The position numbers and the translations under genes are program-made. Below, in pieces: positions 20,715-30,458 of a stretch of DNA of 64,000 nucleotides (within the stretch, counting starts at the first letter, position 1; each line of letters starts with the position of its first letter). The stretch is from Eutreptiella sp. 'Long Island Sound 2002' (taxonomy: Eukaryota > Euglenozoa > Euglenophyceae > Eutreptiales > Eutreptiaceae), in the NCBI GenBank assembly GCA_964036045.1, contig OZ038393.1:49902429-49966428 (forward strand), given 5' to 3'. The notes beneath the pieces are model-generated. The model was not told the DNA's origin, did no database searches, and saw only the letters and a list, made by a program, of their open reading frames with translations.

Positions 20715-21871
20715 TTGCCCAATAGTGCGGCTAACGCCTATGGGTCAGCGACGACAATGAGAACATTGACCGCTGAACCGGCGTCATTTCGCAGGGTGCT
20801 GTGGGCGCTCGGACGGGCCGCCGTGTTGAACCCAACGTCAAGCGCTGGCTCTCACAGCTACAGTGGCTGCCAAGGGACGACAGCGCACCGGAGGTACACA
20901 GACAAATATCTTTCCTGGAGCTGGTGCTAGACTTTGAATCACATGCGGGGAGACCTCTCCCTCCCACCCTGCAGACCACGTTTGTGGGCGCGGAGATGTC
21001 CCCACAAGAAAAACGCCCGGTCATCCGGCTGGGCACTAGCTTACCGGGAGGAGGAGCAGGCCAAGAGTCCATTCTTCCAGTGGACGTCACCAACAAATGC
21101 CGATCCCTGGTCCCGCTAGGACTTGGCACCACAGCGGGAGCGACGGGCAGGCCCATCTTCACAAGGCTAACGGCGGTTTGGCACCATTTGCGGCGTCCGC
21201 AGCAACAAAGCTCGGTGGGCCTGCAAACAGCACAAGCGGAACAGATCGCAGGGGACACAGGCAGTGCCGTTAGGAGGGCTGCCACCACGGAGGGAAAGAG
21301 GTGCGAAACGATCCGCAGGAGCGTACGCCAATGATTTCTGTGCGGGCCCGGTGTAGGAGGGGCCCGCAGTACCCAGTGGCCGACGCAAATAATACCAAGG
21401 TGGATACGACACGGCATAGTGAGACGGCACTCTTTACCCCGCCACCGAAGTGCACCGTGGCGACACGCCCTAAGCAGCGGCCTCGGCTCCCGCGCCTTTA
21501 GATTTACACAGCACACCAACACAGAAAGTGTTCGTCGTGTGCGGCAATCGGTAGGGGAGTACGGCACTGCCGTGCAGTGCCAGGGGACATGGTTGTCACC
21601 CCCGGCTCCCCACGGCCTTGCCAGGGCTACGCGGCAGGGTACGCCGGGCGGCACGCGTACCCCGGGGACGGGGGGCACGCTGTCAGCAAAACAGCACAGA
21701 AAGCAGCAAGCGCAGCCGCCCGAAGTCGTAAGGGTCTCAAGCAAGGAAGGGTGGACCCAGCCCGCCCCCCCCCAAACCAAGAGGGCACGCACGCAGTCGC
21801 CGGACACCACCCGGCATGGGCAAGCAGGGACGGAGGCGGCAGTACCCCCAAACCCCAAAGGTTCTAGATAA
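20715..21871 (+). pseudogene. LINE C-terminal domain and tail remnant (plus)
   Basis: The frame 20801-21334 carries WLSQLQWLPRDD then ISFLELVLDFESHAGRPLP, the same domain as on the minus strand at 19.5-19.7 kb. It closes at 21334. Later frames (21419-21871) supply a Pro/Gln/Thr-rich tail with KRARTQSP. The long antisense frame across this segment (20731-21921) is composition-driven and not a gene. RT and RNase H are absent. Confidence 0.45.
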
Positions 21872-22012
21872 GGCGAGGCAGCCTGCAGCGACCGGCGCAG
21901 GCACCACAGACAGCAACTCACGCCATCGGGAGTGCACCACTTGTCTTCTAGGCTAGCGCCTCAGGCGACCGCTGGGAGCCCTGGACCCATGTGGGCCTCC
22001 CTCTTGAATATT

Positions 22013-22072
22013 GCTTCCCCACACACAAACACATACACACACACACACACACACGCACGCACGCACACCCCA
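22013..22072. repeat. (CA)n/(CACG)n microsatellite
   Basis: A CACACACACA tract grading into CACGCACGCACG lies just left of the large LINE insertion. Confidence 0.8.
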
Positions 22073-22126
22073 TAAACGCACATGTTCTAACTTTGTGGTA
22101 CAAGCAATGCACACATATGCACAATC

Positions 22127-22146
22127 CTGCCCCAGCACCGTTCAAT
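22127..22146. repeat. Left 20-bp target-site duplication of the 8.9-kb LINE
   Basis: CTGCCCCAGCACCGTTCAAT is repeated exactly at 31043-31062. It adjoins the poly(A) end (plus-strand T run) of the minus-strand LINE. Confidence 0.9.
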
Positions 22147-22374
22147 TTTTTTTTTTTGACTGACTCCAGAAGTTCAAAGAGTACTCAAGACTGTGCTTGG
22201 GAAAGTGGGCGTCTCCAGCATATGATACGATGGATCCCCGCAAAGCGGGGCACATGGCAAAGACCCAGAGTTCACATGCGTATAATAGAGGGCTCTCTGT
22301 TGCGGTAGGCAAAACCGCCACGCCATATGGCAAGCCTATAATGCGTAAGATTTAAGGGGGTTAAACATGCTGCA

Positions 22375-22890
22375 TCACGTGTGTGCCATTCCCCACAGGT
22401 CTTCAAGAGTGACAAGCTTTCGTCGCTTTGTAGGGGCCATGTCTGGTGGCGGGCGTTGGCCCAGGATGCCGGGTCTTGTGCGGCAGTGGCGTTTAGGTAG
22501 AGGGGGCTCCACCCAGTGGGCCGCGCGCTCGGATGCCCACAACTGGCTCATCACCGAAAAGAGTTGGACCCTTCGGTCATGCCGCTGGTAGTGCTGGTCT
22601 GCGGAGGTGGTCCACACTCTAGCACGCCGCAGGAGGGTGTGCCAGTGCCGTGATTGCCGCACCAGGTCCTCTAGCATGTCGCGGTATGAAACCATCAGTG
22701 AGGCCCCGAGAATGGCACGTTGATGCAGAAACCAAGGCTGGGCCAGATACTGCATTGCCGAAGCTACGTGTTGCGCCCCTGGGTCCGCGGCTGTGGGACA
22801 GAGGCACTGGTGGAGATATTTTACCGCCCATGACCTGGTGTAGTACGATAGCGGCCGGTCCCATGTGCGCGCAGCTCTACGGTGGGACAT
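22375..22890 (-). pseudogene. LINE polyprotein C-terminal tail
   Basis: This 171-codon frame continues from the zinc-finger frame after a stop near 22993. It is near-identical in content to the truncated copy at 2083-2775, including the LEDLWGMAH ending. It has no catalytic residues and its function is unknown. The A-tail begins about 200 bp downstream. Confidence 0.6.
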
Positions 22891-22992
22891 CTCTTGAGAG
22901 GCGCGGCCATCCTGCCGCTGTGTTCTCTCCCGGGGCCCTGTATACCCTACTTGATTGCGGAGGATAGAGTCCGTGGGGTTCGGTCGTACAGC

Positions 22993-23860
22993 TCATGAGC
23001 GCAGCTTTGTGTACCATGCCGGCACCGCCGTGGAGGGCGTGGGCGGCACCTGTGGGTCACGGGGGGGCATGGTGAGTTGGCCGCGCAGTAGGCATACGCC
23101 ATGTAGGGCGTGGTACTGGTGCCAGGCCACACGCTCCCTGAGGTCTACCCGCATTGTTCGGGGGATGTGGTCCCATAGGGACTGTGGTATGCGAAGGCAG
23201 GCAACATGGTGTAGGTCTGCCGCTGACGCCCTGTTCCACCATTCCGTCACCGTATCTTGCCATGGTCCCCAGGTGCTAAGCCACATGTTGCGAAATGCGA
23301 CTTTCCAACGCATGCAGTGGATGAGTCGTTTGTGGACAGTGGTACCGTGGTGGAGGGGACATATGGGGCATTTGGGGTTGGTATGGTCCCACGGCGCGCC
23401 CGTCCCATCCCATCGTACCTGACCCCAAAGCCATTTAACCCAGAGCATACGTCGGTCCCCGCGCATCGGCAGCCAGGATACCCAGTGTGCACCGTCGAAA
23501 GTGACAACGCGCCTCCGTTGGAGGATCCATTTCCGCGCCGGAGTGGGGGCGGGCCCGCCGCACATTGCAATATCTTCGGGGCGCTGGGGGTCGTAATCCG
23601 GCACGGGTAGGCGCGTGGCCATCTTGGCGAGCAGGTCTACTTCCCCATTGCGTCGAATTTGTTCGCGTTCTTGCGCGTTACGGGCCTCCGTCTCAAGGCG
23701 GTGGCTGGGGATCCACTCCGCGGCGACGCGTTTGTGCTGCACTTGGTCACACACTTTGTGGCGGATGTCAGCGTCAGAACATTCGTGCGTGGGTCGGCGG
23801 TGTGCGCATTTTGTGACGGCCATGTTGTCGATGTATTGAGTGTCACCGTCAGATGCATGG
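22993..23860 (-). pseudogene. LINE RNase H C-terminal part and zinc finger
   Basis: It begins within RNase H at SDGDTQYIDNMAVTK (third Asp region), passes the AEWIPSHR loop and VDLLAKM, and then has PKCPICPLHHGTTVHKRLIHC, a CxxC...H...C zinc finger. A homologous segment occurs on the plus strand at 3478-4280. It is separated from the upstream frame by a one-base shift at about 23.85 kb and ends at a stop at 22993. Confidence 0.75.
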
Positions 23861-23861
23861 C

Positions 23862-24950
23862 CGCGCCGATGGCTGCTCCGTACATTTCAGCCCTGTAGGA
23901 CTGCTGTGGGCCCGCCACCCGGGCGAGGATGCGAAGAGGCCCTTTTGTTACTGCTGCGCCCGCCGCTTGGTATTCCGAGCCCGCAATCTGAACTGTTTGA
24001 AGGCTGCCATCGGAGTATAGGGACGTTCCGGTTGGCGGTTGCTTGTTTGAGTAGCACGCTATGCCCGCGATGTTGACAGGGTGGTATCCCGCAGGTACCG
24101 TGCCTGCCGAGGGGTCTTCGTGGTACCGGTGTGGGGCAATGTAGTGGCGCGTGTGGAGGGCATCCCCCACCTGCTCCTTGCGGGCAGACAAGAGGACGCC
24201 GTCATCGGAGCTTTCACTGTCGATGAGGTTGGGTCCCCCGGCCGGCCGCGGCGGTAGTGCTATGTGGAGTGCAGTGCGAGCACCTAGCTGGGTGAGTATA
24301 GCCAAGTAGTTGCGAATAGGCACCGCTCGGGAGGGCAATTCTTTGCTAAGGTTGCAGCCAATGGATCCCGGACGTGAACGTAACGTGTTCTGTACCATTG
24401 TGGTGAAGCGTGCCCTGTGGGCCCAGAACAGTTGGTGCAACCCCATTCCGCCCAGTCGGTGAGGAGAAGTGACATGGAGGACGTTGTATGATTTGTGAAC
24501 GTCGACCTTATTGAGTTCCATGCCCTCCGCCATAAGCACAAACCGCAAGCACATGGAGTCCATGGCTTTGAACATTGAGTCGTTGGGGAGAAACAAGGTG
24601 CGGTACGTCCACCGTGGGATCAAGATGGTGTTCAGCAGCTGCACCCGCTCGAAAGCGTTCAGTGGCAGGTATTGGTATCGCGTCACATCAGCTGCGGCCG
24701 TCCCCACGAAGTCATCACGTGCCTTTTGTTCCCAGGTTGGATGTGCCAGGAGGTGACCGAGGTAGTGGAAGATAGGGGGTTGCAGCGGCAATCGCGCATC
24801 GCCCCACGTGATGGTGTCCCTGGTCGGGGACTCTCGTCGTGCCACACCCTGACGGCGGGAGGGTGGGGCCCAACGGTACACCTGTGTCTTTGAAGGGTTC
24901 GTCTTGAGGCCCAGTATGGCAGACAATTGACTGGCGCGCGCGTCAGAAAC
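23862..24950 (-). pseudogene. LINE RT thumb and RNase H N-terminal part
   Basis: It opens with LSAILGLKTNPSKTQ (RT motif D region) and IFHYLGHLLAHP (motif E), followed by thumb helices (NAFERVQLLNTILIPRW). After about 200 residues RNase H begins: YHPVNIAGIACY, LYSDGSLQ (first Asp) and SYRAEMYGAAIGAAM (catalytic Glu kept). The frame is then lost by a single-base shift near 23.85 kb. No YxDD active site or palm precedes it; upstream DNA belongs to the other ORF, which indicates a deletion. Confidence 0.75.
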
Positions 24951-27900
24951 ATACGCGTGCGGTCCCGATCGGCAGGCTCGTCGACTTCAAGGGCTCCGTA
25001 AATTTCCGCCTCCAGGTCCGCCGCGCATTGCACCGAAGAGACCGACGCGGTGTTTCCTTTCCGTGGTTTTGCTTGCTGGATCACGTGGAGATGTGCGACG
25101 TTGGTCAGCTCGACAAATTGGGGTGGCGGCTCTTCACGTCGTAGGAGCTCAAGAAAGGCAGACGTATATGGGGCCGGGCAAGTGTACTCGAACAACTGGA
25201 GGAACTCGTCCGGTTGCGGCAGTTGCCGCACGCCGGCCCACGGAATCTTGGAGTGTCGCTTAGCTGTTGCTGTGCCGACTTCGCCACTATCATTCAGCTC
25301 CCGTAGGAAAGCGTTGTGGGAATCGATGAATGCAGGCATCACCACTCGCCAGACTGTCGGAGGCATCTCCGGGATCGTCCTGGTGGCATTGGGGTTCGCA
25401 ACATACGAGTGCTGGAGGTCGCTCATGCGCATCCATTCGACATCCGATCTGATGAGAATCGCAAGGTGGGACTCGTCCCAAAAGGACTGCCGCTGCCACT
25501 GGCTGGCGTTACGATCCCAGCGGACCCAACGGCCAGACTTATCCATGAGCACATAACAGCACTTCTGTCGTAAGAGTCGGACCATGTGCCGACCGTCAAG
25601 TTGCAATACCATGAGCGGGTCAACCACGGGGGCCTGCCGTGTGGTTAGGACTATCCACATGTGGACAGGCGGTTGAGACGTCTTGTGGTATTTCTGCAAT
25701 TGGTTCACAACGGCGGTAAGGATTGAGCGTTGGTTGCCTATCCAGGGGTCACGTTTTCGGGTGTCACCAACGTGAACGTGTTTCGGGTCGGGGTCATTGG
25801 ATGTGGGCACTGCCCAGAATGCCGTCTGGCCAGGCCGTAGCAGCTGTATAGAATCAGGAATCGGAGGGAGCAGTGCACCTTGGCTGGGTATGGTGCACCC
25901 ATCCCCCATTTCCACTTCCCAGGGTTGGATTGCATACATCGCGCGGAGCATGGCTGGGCGTGGGCATACCGCCTTCCCGTCGACGTACCATTTGTCTTCA
26001 ACTCTAGTACCCGGTGGGCCACCGACTTCACACCAGTTGTAAAGGGATGTTAACCCTTGTCGTACTGTGGACTGCAGGAGGTTGTCCACCGCGTGGCGTG
26101 TCAAATCCTCGTTAGTCTTCCCCGGGGTTGTGTCGTCCTGCTCGACCGGGAGTGCTGGCGGAGGGGGCGGTCGTACCAGACCGTTAGGCGGGGTGCCGAG
26201 GTGTCTCAGGAAACCAGAACCCTTGTTGGGAGTGAGGTAGGGTGTGCATACGGCACCCTGAAACGAGTCGATCATACCTCCCCTGCCCCGGATGAGCACC
26301 TGCACGGTGGCATCCCTGGTGATCCCGCACTGCTGGATGGTCATATGGTCCATCAAGAACCTGGTTGTGGAGTTCGTTGTCAACGACTGCGCGTGTGGAG
26401 GAATATTTAGACGGTCGCAAATGGCATTCTTCAGTGAGGCGATCGACATACCGTCACACACGAGTAGGGTCGTGGAGGAGCCCTGATATTTCACAAATAT
26501 GGGCCATGACAACGTCTCGTCGTCCTCCGACATGTCGCTGCCACCAGGCGATGCTCGTGTATCTGGGATCGCGAGTAGATGTTCAAGACCAAAGTTCTCT
26601 GTGGGATACTGTAAGCCGAAGTCTGTGTCGTCCCTCTCCGCATCCAGCCCATCCCTGGGGGCGGGGGCCATTACCGGGTGGTGCCCTGTAAGCACCGGTG
26701 GCGCACATCGCCATGGGCACCCCTTGAGCCGTGGGTCGTAGGCAGATAACGTGCATAGTCGGTGCCGTGGGTGGCACGGCAATGGGTATAGTACTGCATC
26801 ATAGTAGCAAAGAGGGCAATGTTCGAGGTCCTGTTGCGGGCAGTCGGAGAGAAGAAGTTCTCCTGTGGGGCCGTCGAGGGAGGAGGTTGTTCCTTGCTCG
26901 TTCGAGTTCGTCCACGCAGGTTGTAGTGATGGGGACCGCGGTGAGGTCCGGGCGGCTACAGAGAGTGGAAGCTCCGCCGGACAATAAACCAGCTCTGCAG
27001 GCAACCATCCCCATTCGGAGTCGTTTGTTCTGGTGGGGTCCGGAGTCATGGATGCCTCTGCCATTATGGAGGGTTGTTGTCGCTCGCTGCGGATTGTGTC
27101 ATCGGTGTTCAATGAAGGCACCATCAAGGGATCTTCGGTATTGGCCCGGGGATGTGACGTTGTGGTGCTAATTGCCAAGCTAGGCAGCGGGTCGGCATTG
27201 CCTTGTCGGAGGACAGGGATGCGTATTCCGTGGTTGTTTGGTGATTGCCAGTTTTGTGGGGGACTGTGGGGTGGTACTGGGCGCCAAACCCGTTGTCTCT
27301 TATGGATCGGGGCGACCGGCGGAGGTGATTCGGGCGGTGTAGTGTCGAGCAGTAGAGGGGCCCTGGTTGGTACTGGGCCAGATGGCCGCGTCAGTTCCTG
27401 CGGTGCACTTGCTGTGAGCGTTACAGCCAAGGGGTGCTGATGCGCCGACCGGCAGTCAGTGGTTGCGGGCGAGTCAGTATTTGGGATTCGCACTTGCACC
27501 GGTGCATACAAGCAGGGGTCAGTATCCCAATCCTGATTGCCACATGTACTGCAGCGCGGCGAGTAGAAGTCCCGTATGCCACAGTTGGGGCATTGGAGGT
27601 CTAAACATCTTGTGGGAGATTGTGGTAGTGGGGAGGCGTGGATCTCCGTGGTCCCCGATCGGAGACTGCCCGGGGTATTGGGGGCGTATGCGCTCTCATC
27701 GGTGGGTAGGCGGGAGGTTCCATGGTGCTCCTCCTCGGGGAGTGTGTTGCAGCTTAGGTGACACTGCTGGAGGAGGTGATGGTGAAGGGCCACCAGTGTG
27801 GAGATTTTGGTCTGAATGGATGCCGTGCTTCCCAGATAAAGTGTAATATCACCGATGGTGGTGCTATCGTTCCATGGGTGTACCGGGCTAGTTGATCCAG

Positions 27901-28231
27901 GTAGTGCCGACGCCGCGGCACCGGTCTGCGGTCCTGGATTGGCTTCCACGTCACCATCGTGCACCACGTCATGGACCCACCCTTTTGCTCGGGGAGGGGG
28001 GGGGCGGCTAAGCCTTATGGTGTGGGTGTGTGGCTGTGTATTTGTCCCCATAGCCCCGTTTTTTTGCCCGGTGGGGTACCTTCTGCTCTTTGTGTGTCGC
28101 CCGGGGTTGGCGGAGCCGTTCCTCTCGCGCTTGTCTTTGTGGTTCTTGTTGCTTGCTCGTGGGGGGGGGGTATGTCGAGGGACACCAATGCCCAAACCAC
28201 GCATGGCAAAACACAAAGAATACGATTGCAT
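24683..28231 (-). CDS. LINE ORF with 2A-like, zinc ribbon, RING-like and ubiquitin-like domains
   Basis: The 1182-codon frame starts at an ATG at 28229-28231. Basic residues 1-85 are followed by HDGDVEANPGP (91-101), a 2A-like ribosome-skipping motif. A CxxC...CxxC zinc ribbon lies at 214-230. A RING-like Cys/His cluster lies at 472-509: C-x2-C-x10-CH-x2-H-x2-C-x11-C-x3-C. Residues 576-652 form a ubiquitin-like domain beginning IFVKYQGS, with NIPP after the helix and ending VLIRGRGG, directly followed by Met. The region 660-1150 is unrecognised. After about residue 1093 (EPADRDRTR) the frame is only a shadow of the RT thumb frame, so the true coding part ends at about 24.95 kb. It overlaps the ORF1-like frame (28008-29828) by about 220 bp. 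There is no recognisable endonuclease. Confidence 0.75.
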   Translation of the reverse strand: MQSYSLCFAMRGLGIGVPRHTPPPRASNKNHKDKRERNGSANPGRHTKSRRYPTGQKNGAMGTNTQPHTHTIRLSRPPPPRAKGWVHDVVHDGDVEANPGPQTGAAASALPGSTSPVHPWNDSTTIGDITLYLGSTASIQTKISTLVALHHHLLQQCHLSCNTLPEEEHHGTSRLPTDESAYAPNTPGSLRSGTTEIHASPLPQSPTRCLDLQCPNCGIRDFYSPRCSTCGNQDWDTDPCLYAPVQVRIPNTDSPATTDCRSAHQHPLAVTLTASAPQELTRPSGPVPTRAPLLLDTTPPESPPPVAPIHKRQRVWRPVPPHSPPQNWQSPNNHGIRIPVLRQGNADPLPSLAISTTTSHPRANTEDPLMVPSLNTDDTIRSERQQPSIMAEASMTPDPTRTNDSEWGWLPAELVYCPAELPLSVAARTSPRSPSLQPAWTNSNEQGTTSSLDGPTGELLLSDCPQQDLEHCPLCYYDAVLYPLPCHPRHRLCTLSAYDPRLKGCPWRCAPPVLTGHHPVMAPAPRDGLDAERDDTDFGLQYPTENFGLEHLLAIPDTRASPGGSDMSEDDETLSWPIFVKYQGSSTTLLVCDGMSIASLKNAICDRLNIPPHAQSLTTNSTTRFLMDHMTIQQCGITRDATVQVLIRGRGGMIDSFQGAVCTPYLTPNKGSGFLRHLGTPPNGLVRPPPPPALPVEQDDTTPGKTNEDLTRHAVDNLLQSTVRQGLTSLYNWCEVGGPPGTRVEDKWYVDGKAVCPRPAMLRAMYAIQPWEVEMGDGCTIPSQGALLPPIPDSIQLLRPGQTAFWAVPTSNDPDPKHVHVGDTRKRDPWIGNQRSILTAVVNQLQKYHKTSQPPVHMWIVLTTRQAPVVDPLMVLQLDGRHMVRLLRQKCCYVLMDKSGRWVRWDRNASQWQRQSFWDESHLAILIRSDVEWMRMSDLQHSYVANPNATRTIPEMPPTVWRVVMPAFIDSHNAFLRELNDSGEVGTATAKRHSKIPWAGVRQLPQPDEFLQLFEYTCPAPYTSAFLELLRREEPPPQFVELTNVAHLHVIQQAKPRKGNTASVSSVQCAADLEAEIYGALEVDEPADRDRTRMFLTRAPVNCLPYWASRRTLQRHRCTVGPHPPAVRVWHDESPRPGTPSRGAMRDCRCNPLSSTTSVTSWHIQPGNKRHVMTSWGRPQLM
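26276..26506 (-). other. Ubiquitin-like domain inside the LINE ORF
   Basis: Residues 576-652 give 77 positions against 76 in ubiquitin. Alignable landmarks are IFVK at the start, a helix LKNAICDRLNIPP (ubiquitin has IPP at the same place), the CGI turn, and the end strand ATVQVLIRGRGG, which matches ubiquitin's R-x-R-G-G terminus. The ubiquitin Lys48 position is not kept. The Gly-Gly is followed by Met-Ile-Asp, so a deubiquitinase-type cut there would release the upstream part. Confidence 0.75.
26705..26818 (-). other. RING-like zinc finger in the LINE ORF
   Basis: Residues 472-509 read CPLCYYDAVLYPLPCHPRHR followed by LC, then CPWRC after 11 residues. The LPCxxxxH-like core and the spacing resemble a RING-H2 finger lacking one residue between the third Cys and first His. 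This could be an E3-like or simply a nucleic-acid or protein-binding zinc module. Confidence 0.5.
27929..27961 (-). other. 2A-like ribosome-skipping motif
   Basis: Codons for HDGDVEANPGP match the D-V-E-x-N-P-G-P consensus exactly. Skipping would occur between Gly100 and Pro101. 2A-like motifs are established in several non-LTR retrotransposons (for example trypanosome L1Tc and sea-urchin elements), normally near the start of an ORF as here. Confidence 0.85.
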
Positions 28232-29828
28232 GCTGGACTTGATGTGCTTTGAAGAGATTCATGCGAAGAGGGTTAATGCGCTGCCGTGGAGGCGTTGGCC
28301 TACCTGCGGTATAGAGCGCGCAACAACCTGAAGGATGTGCACATGCAAGCAACCCATTTAGTGTCTCGTAGCCCGCATGCCCCAGGTGCACGAGGGAGCA
28401 AGAGGTCCACAACAAAGACATTGCTCGGTGGTTATTGAGCGTCACTGCCAGACCCGCTGGCCTGGTGAGTAGTACCCTGGTGTAGGGGACGCTTGTGGTA
28501 AATGGACGATGCTTGGGTTCGGTACTTGGCGCGCAGTACGCCTCATCGTGTACCGTCTGCGGCGGGAATGTAGATGGCGGCGTCGGCGAGGTAGGGAACC
28601 CGTCCCACTGGTGATGGCCACGGGGGTCCCAAGTCACGGTGCTCGCCAAAGCCGGGGAGAAGTCCCACTGGCCTTGCGGGCGGAACCTCTGGCTTACTCC
28701 TGTGACAACGAAGAGCATGACGAAAGAAACAATACAGTGCATTACAGGTGTGCTCACTTTGGCGAGCGCAATGGTTGAGGCACGTGTGGACAGCATGACA
28801 AGCAAGATAGCGGACACAAGGGCGGTCCCAATCCTTTGAAGGGGACCGTGGGGAGGTTGTCCATACGAATGCGCCGAGCGGTATTGTTGAAGAGTGGGCG
28901 CTACCTGATCACGGCGGCCCCTGCGCGGGGGCTGGCGTGCCCCGGGCGGAGAACGTCGCCGCGGCGGGGGTGAGCTACGCGAGCGCCCTTGTGGGCGGGG
29001 CGGCCGGCGGTATCTCCGGGACGGTGACGTGGAGTACCGGCGGCGGGGGGAGAGGCGCACGCGCCGGGCCGGGTCGTCCCGGGAGTATGGTGGGGGGGGA
29101 AGGTCGGGGATGACGGGCCGTGCCGTGCTGTCCTCCGTGTAGTGGGAGGCGGGGGGGGGTGCGCTAGTGAGCGGTGGTGGGGAGAGTGTGCGGATGGCGG
29201 GTGGGGGCGATGGTGGCCGCGTGCTGGGTGGCGGGGGCGGGGCTTGGTGTTCCACTTCCGGGTCCATTTGGTCGACGTCAATGGTCTCATGATCACCTCC
29301 GACTGCCCGCGTTGAGGGGCGTTGCCGAGGCACACGTGGGGGCGCTGCTGCTGGTGGCCCGGTTGCCCGCGCTGCGGGGCGCTGCTTAGGCGCGCGGGGG
29401 CGTGCCGCCGCCGGCGCCGCCGTGGGTGGGCGTCGGATGGCGGCTGGTGCGCGCGTGGCTGGTGCCGCCGGACCGTCGACGTCAATTGGTACCGTTGCGA
29501 ATGGGTCGAGGGCCCGATTCGACGTTGACGTTGCCACGTGTCCTGGCTGGGGCTGCCCGGATTGCTCGCATAGTTCTGGGTGTCGTGCCGCGTATTGTGA
29601 CCACACGCCTGGTGCAGCCGATGGGGCACGTGACGCCTGAGCTTCGGCGGGTGGGGCATTCGCAGGGACTTGTGGCGCCCACTGGCGGAAGTCCTCGGAG
29701 GTTTGTCCATACGAATCCACTTGCCCGTCGGGACCGGGCCCGTCCCCGGTACTCGTAAGAATCTGATACATTGCTTTAATGCCTCTGTTCAATGCCCGGC
29801 GCTGGTTGGCCGCCTGCTTGTGTGTCAA
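28008..29828 (-). CDS. LINE ORF1-like Pro/Arg-Ser-rich protein with hydrophobic segments
   Basis: The 606-codon frame is open further upstream; the first counted codon is a TTG, so the real start is uncertain. Residues 120-300 are extremely Pro/Ala/Arg-rich with SR repeats and a PPPPY motif at 244-248. Residues 333-348 and 360-377 are strongly hydrophobic and could be membrane segments. The last 80 or so codons overlap the start of the 2A-bearing ORF in another frame and may not be genuine coding sequence. No RRM, zinc knuckle or coiled coil is seen. By position it corresponds to LINE ORF1. Confidence 0.45.
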   Translation of the reverse strand: MTHKQAANQRRALNRGIKAMYQILTSTGDGPGPDGQVDSYGQTSEDFRQWAPQVPANAPPAEAQASRAPSAAPGVWSQYAARHPELCEQSGQPQPGHVATSTSNRALDPFATVPIDVDGPAAPATRAPAAIRRPPTAAPAAARPRAPKQRPAARATGPPAAAPPRVPRQRPSTRAVGGDHETIDVDQMDPEVEHQAPPPPPSTRPPSPPPAIRTLSPPPLTSAPPPASHYTEDSTARPVIPDLPPPPYSRDDPARRVRLSPRRRYSTSPSRRYRRPPRPQGRSRSSPPPRRRSPPGARQPPRRGRRDQVAPTLQQYRSAHSYGQPPHGPLQRIGTALVSAILLVMLSTRASTIALAKVSTPVMHCIVSFVMLFVVTGVSQRFRPQGQWDFSPALASTVTWDPRGHHQWDGFPTSPTPPSTFPPQTVHDEAYCAPSTEPKHRPFTTSVPYTRVLLTRPAGLAVTLNNHRAMSLLWTSCSLVHLGHAGYETLNGLLACAHPSGCCALYTAGRPTPPRQRINPLRMNLFKAHQVQHAIVFFVFCHAWFGHWCPSTYPPPTSKQQEPQRQAREERLRQPRATHKEQKVPHRAKKRGYGDKYTATHPHHKA

Positions 29829-30458
29829 GGAGAGGGAGGCCGCGGGGTGCGGCGTGGATGTGCGGGGTCCCGGTGCTGTTTGATGCGGCTGGGGCGGTGG
29901 GAGCGGTTGGGTGAGCGTAACTGGGTGCGACTGTGCGTGGTGGTATGGCTGTGGGGTGCCCGTGTGTGGGTTGGGTTGGTGTGTGTGTTGCGGGTGGTCT
30001 GCTGGAGAAGTGCGGGGCTGGAGGTGGTGTTGTTGCTCTGTTTGGGGGTGGGGGTAGTATGTGTGTGGGTGTGGTGCGGGATAGGGGTACCGGGATTGGT
30101 GTTGTTCGTGGTGATGTTGTTGCTCCGTTTGGGAGTGTTGTGGGTTGTCTACCTGTGGCTGCCGTGCGGGGTAGTGATGTTGTGGCTGGCTTTGGATGTG
30201 GTCGTGGTATTGGTGAGTAGTCTGGTAAGGGTTGTGTTGATATGGTTGGTGTGGATGTGGGAGGGTGGCGTGCGTGTAGGAGGCGTGTGGATCGTGGGAC
30301 GACTGGTTGGGTTGAGACTCTGATGTGGACTGGGGTTGTGGTGTGGGTGGAGCCTGCGGTTGCTGGGGTGGCTGGTAGTATGGATGATGTTGCTGTGGTT
30401 GTGGGTGTTGTGGTGCATATGGCGTGTAGTGATAGTGTGGTTGTGAGTGTGGGGCTGG

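Noticed and set aside
20731-21921. 396-codon minus-strand ORF
   Set aside because: It is antisense to the recognisable LINE domain on the plus strand and has the Cys/Pro/Leu-rich makeup of a GC-rich shadow frame.
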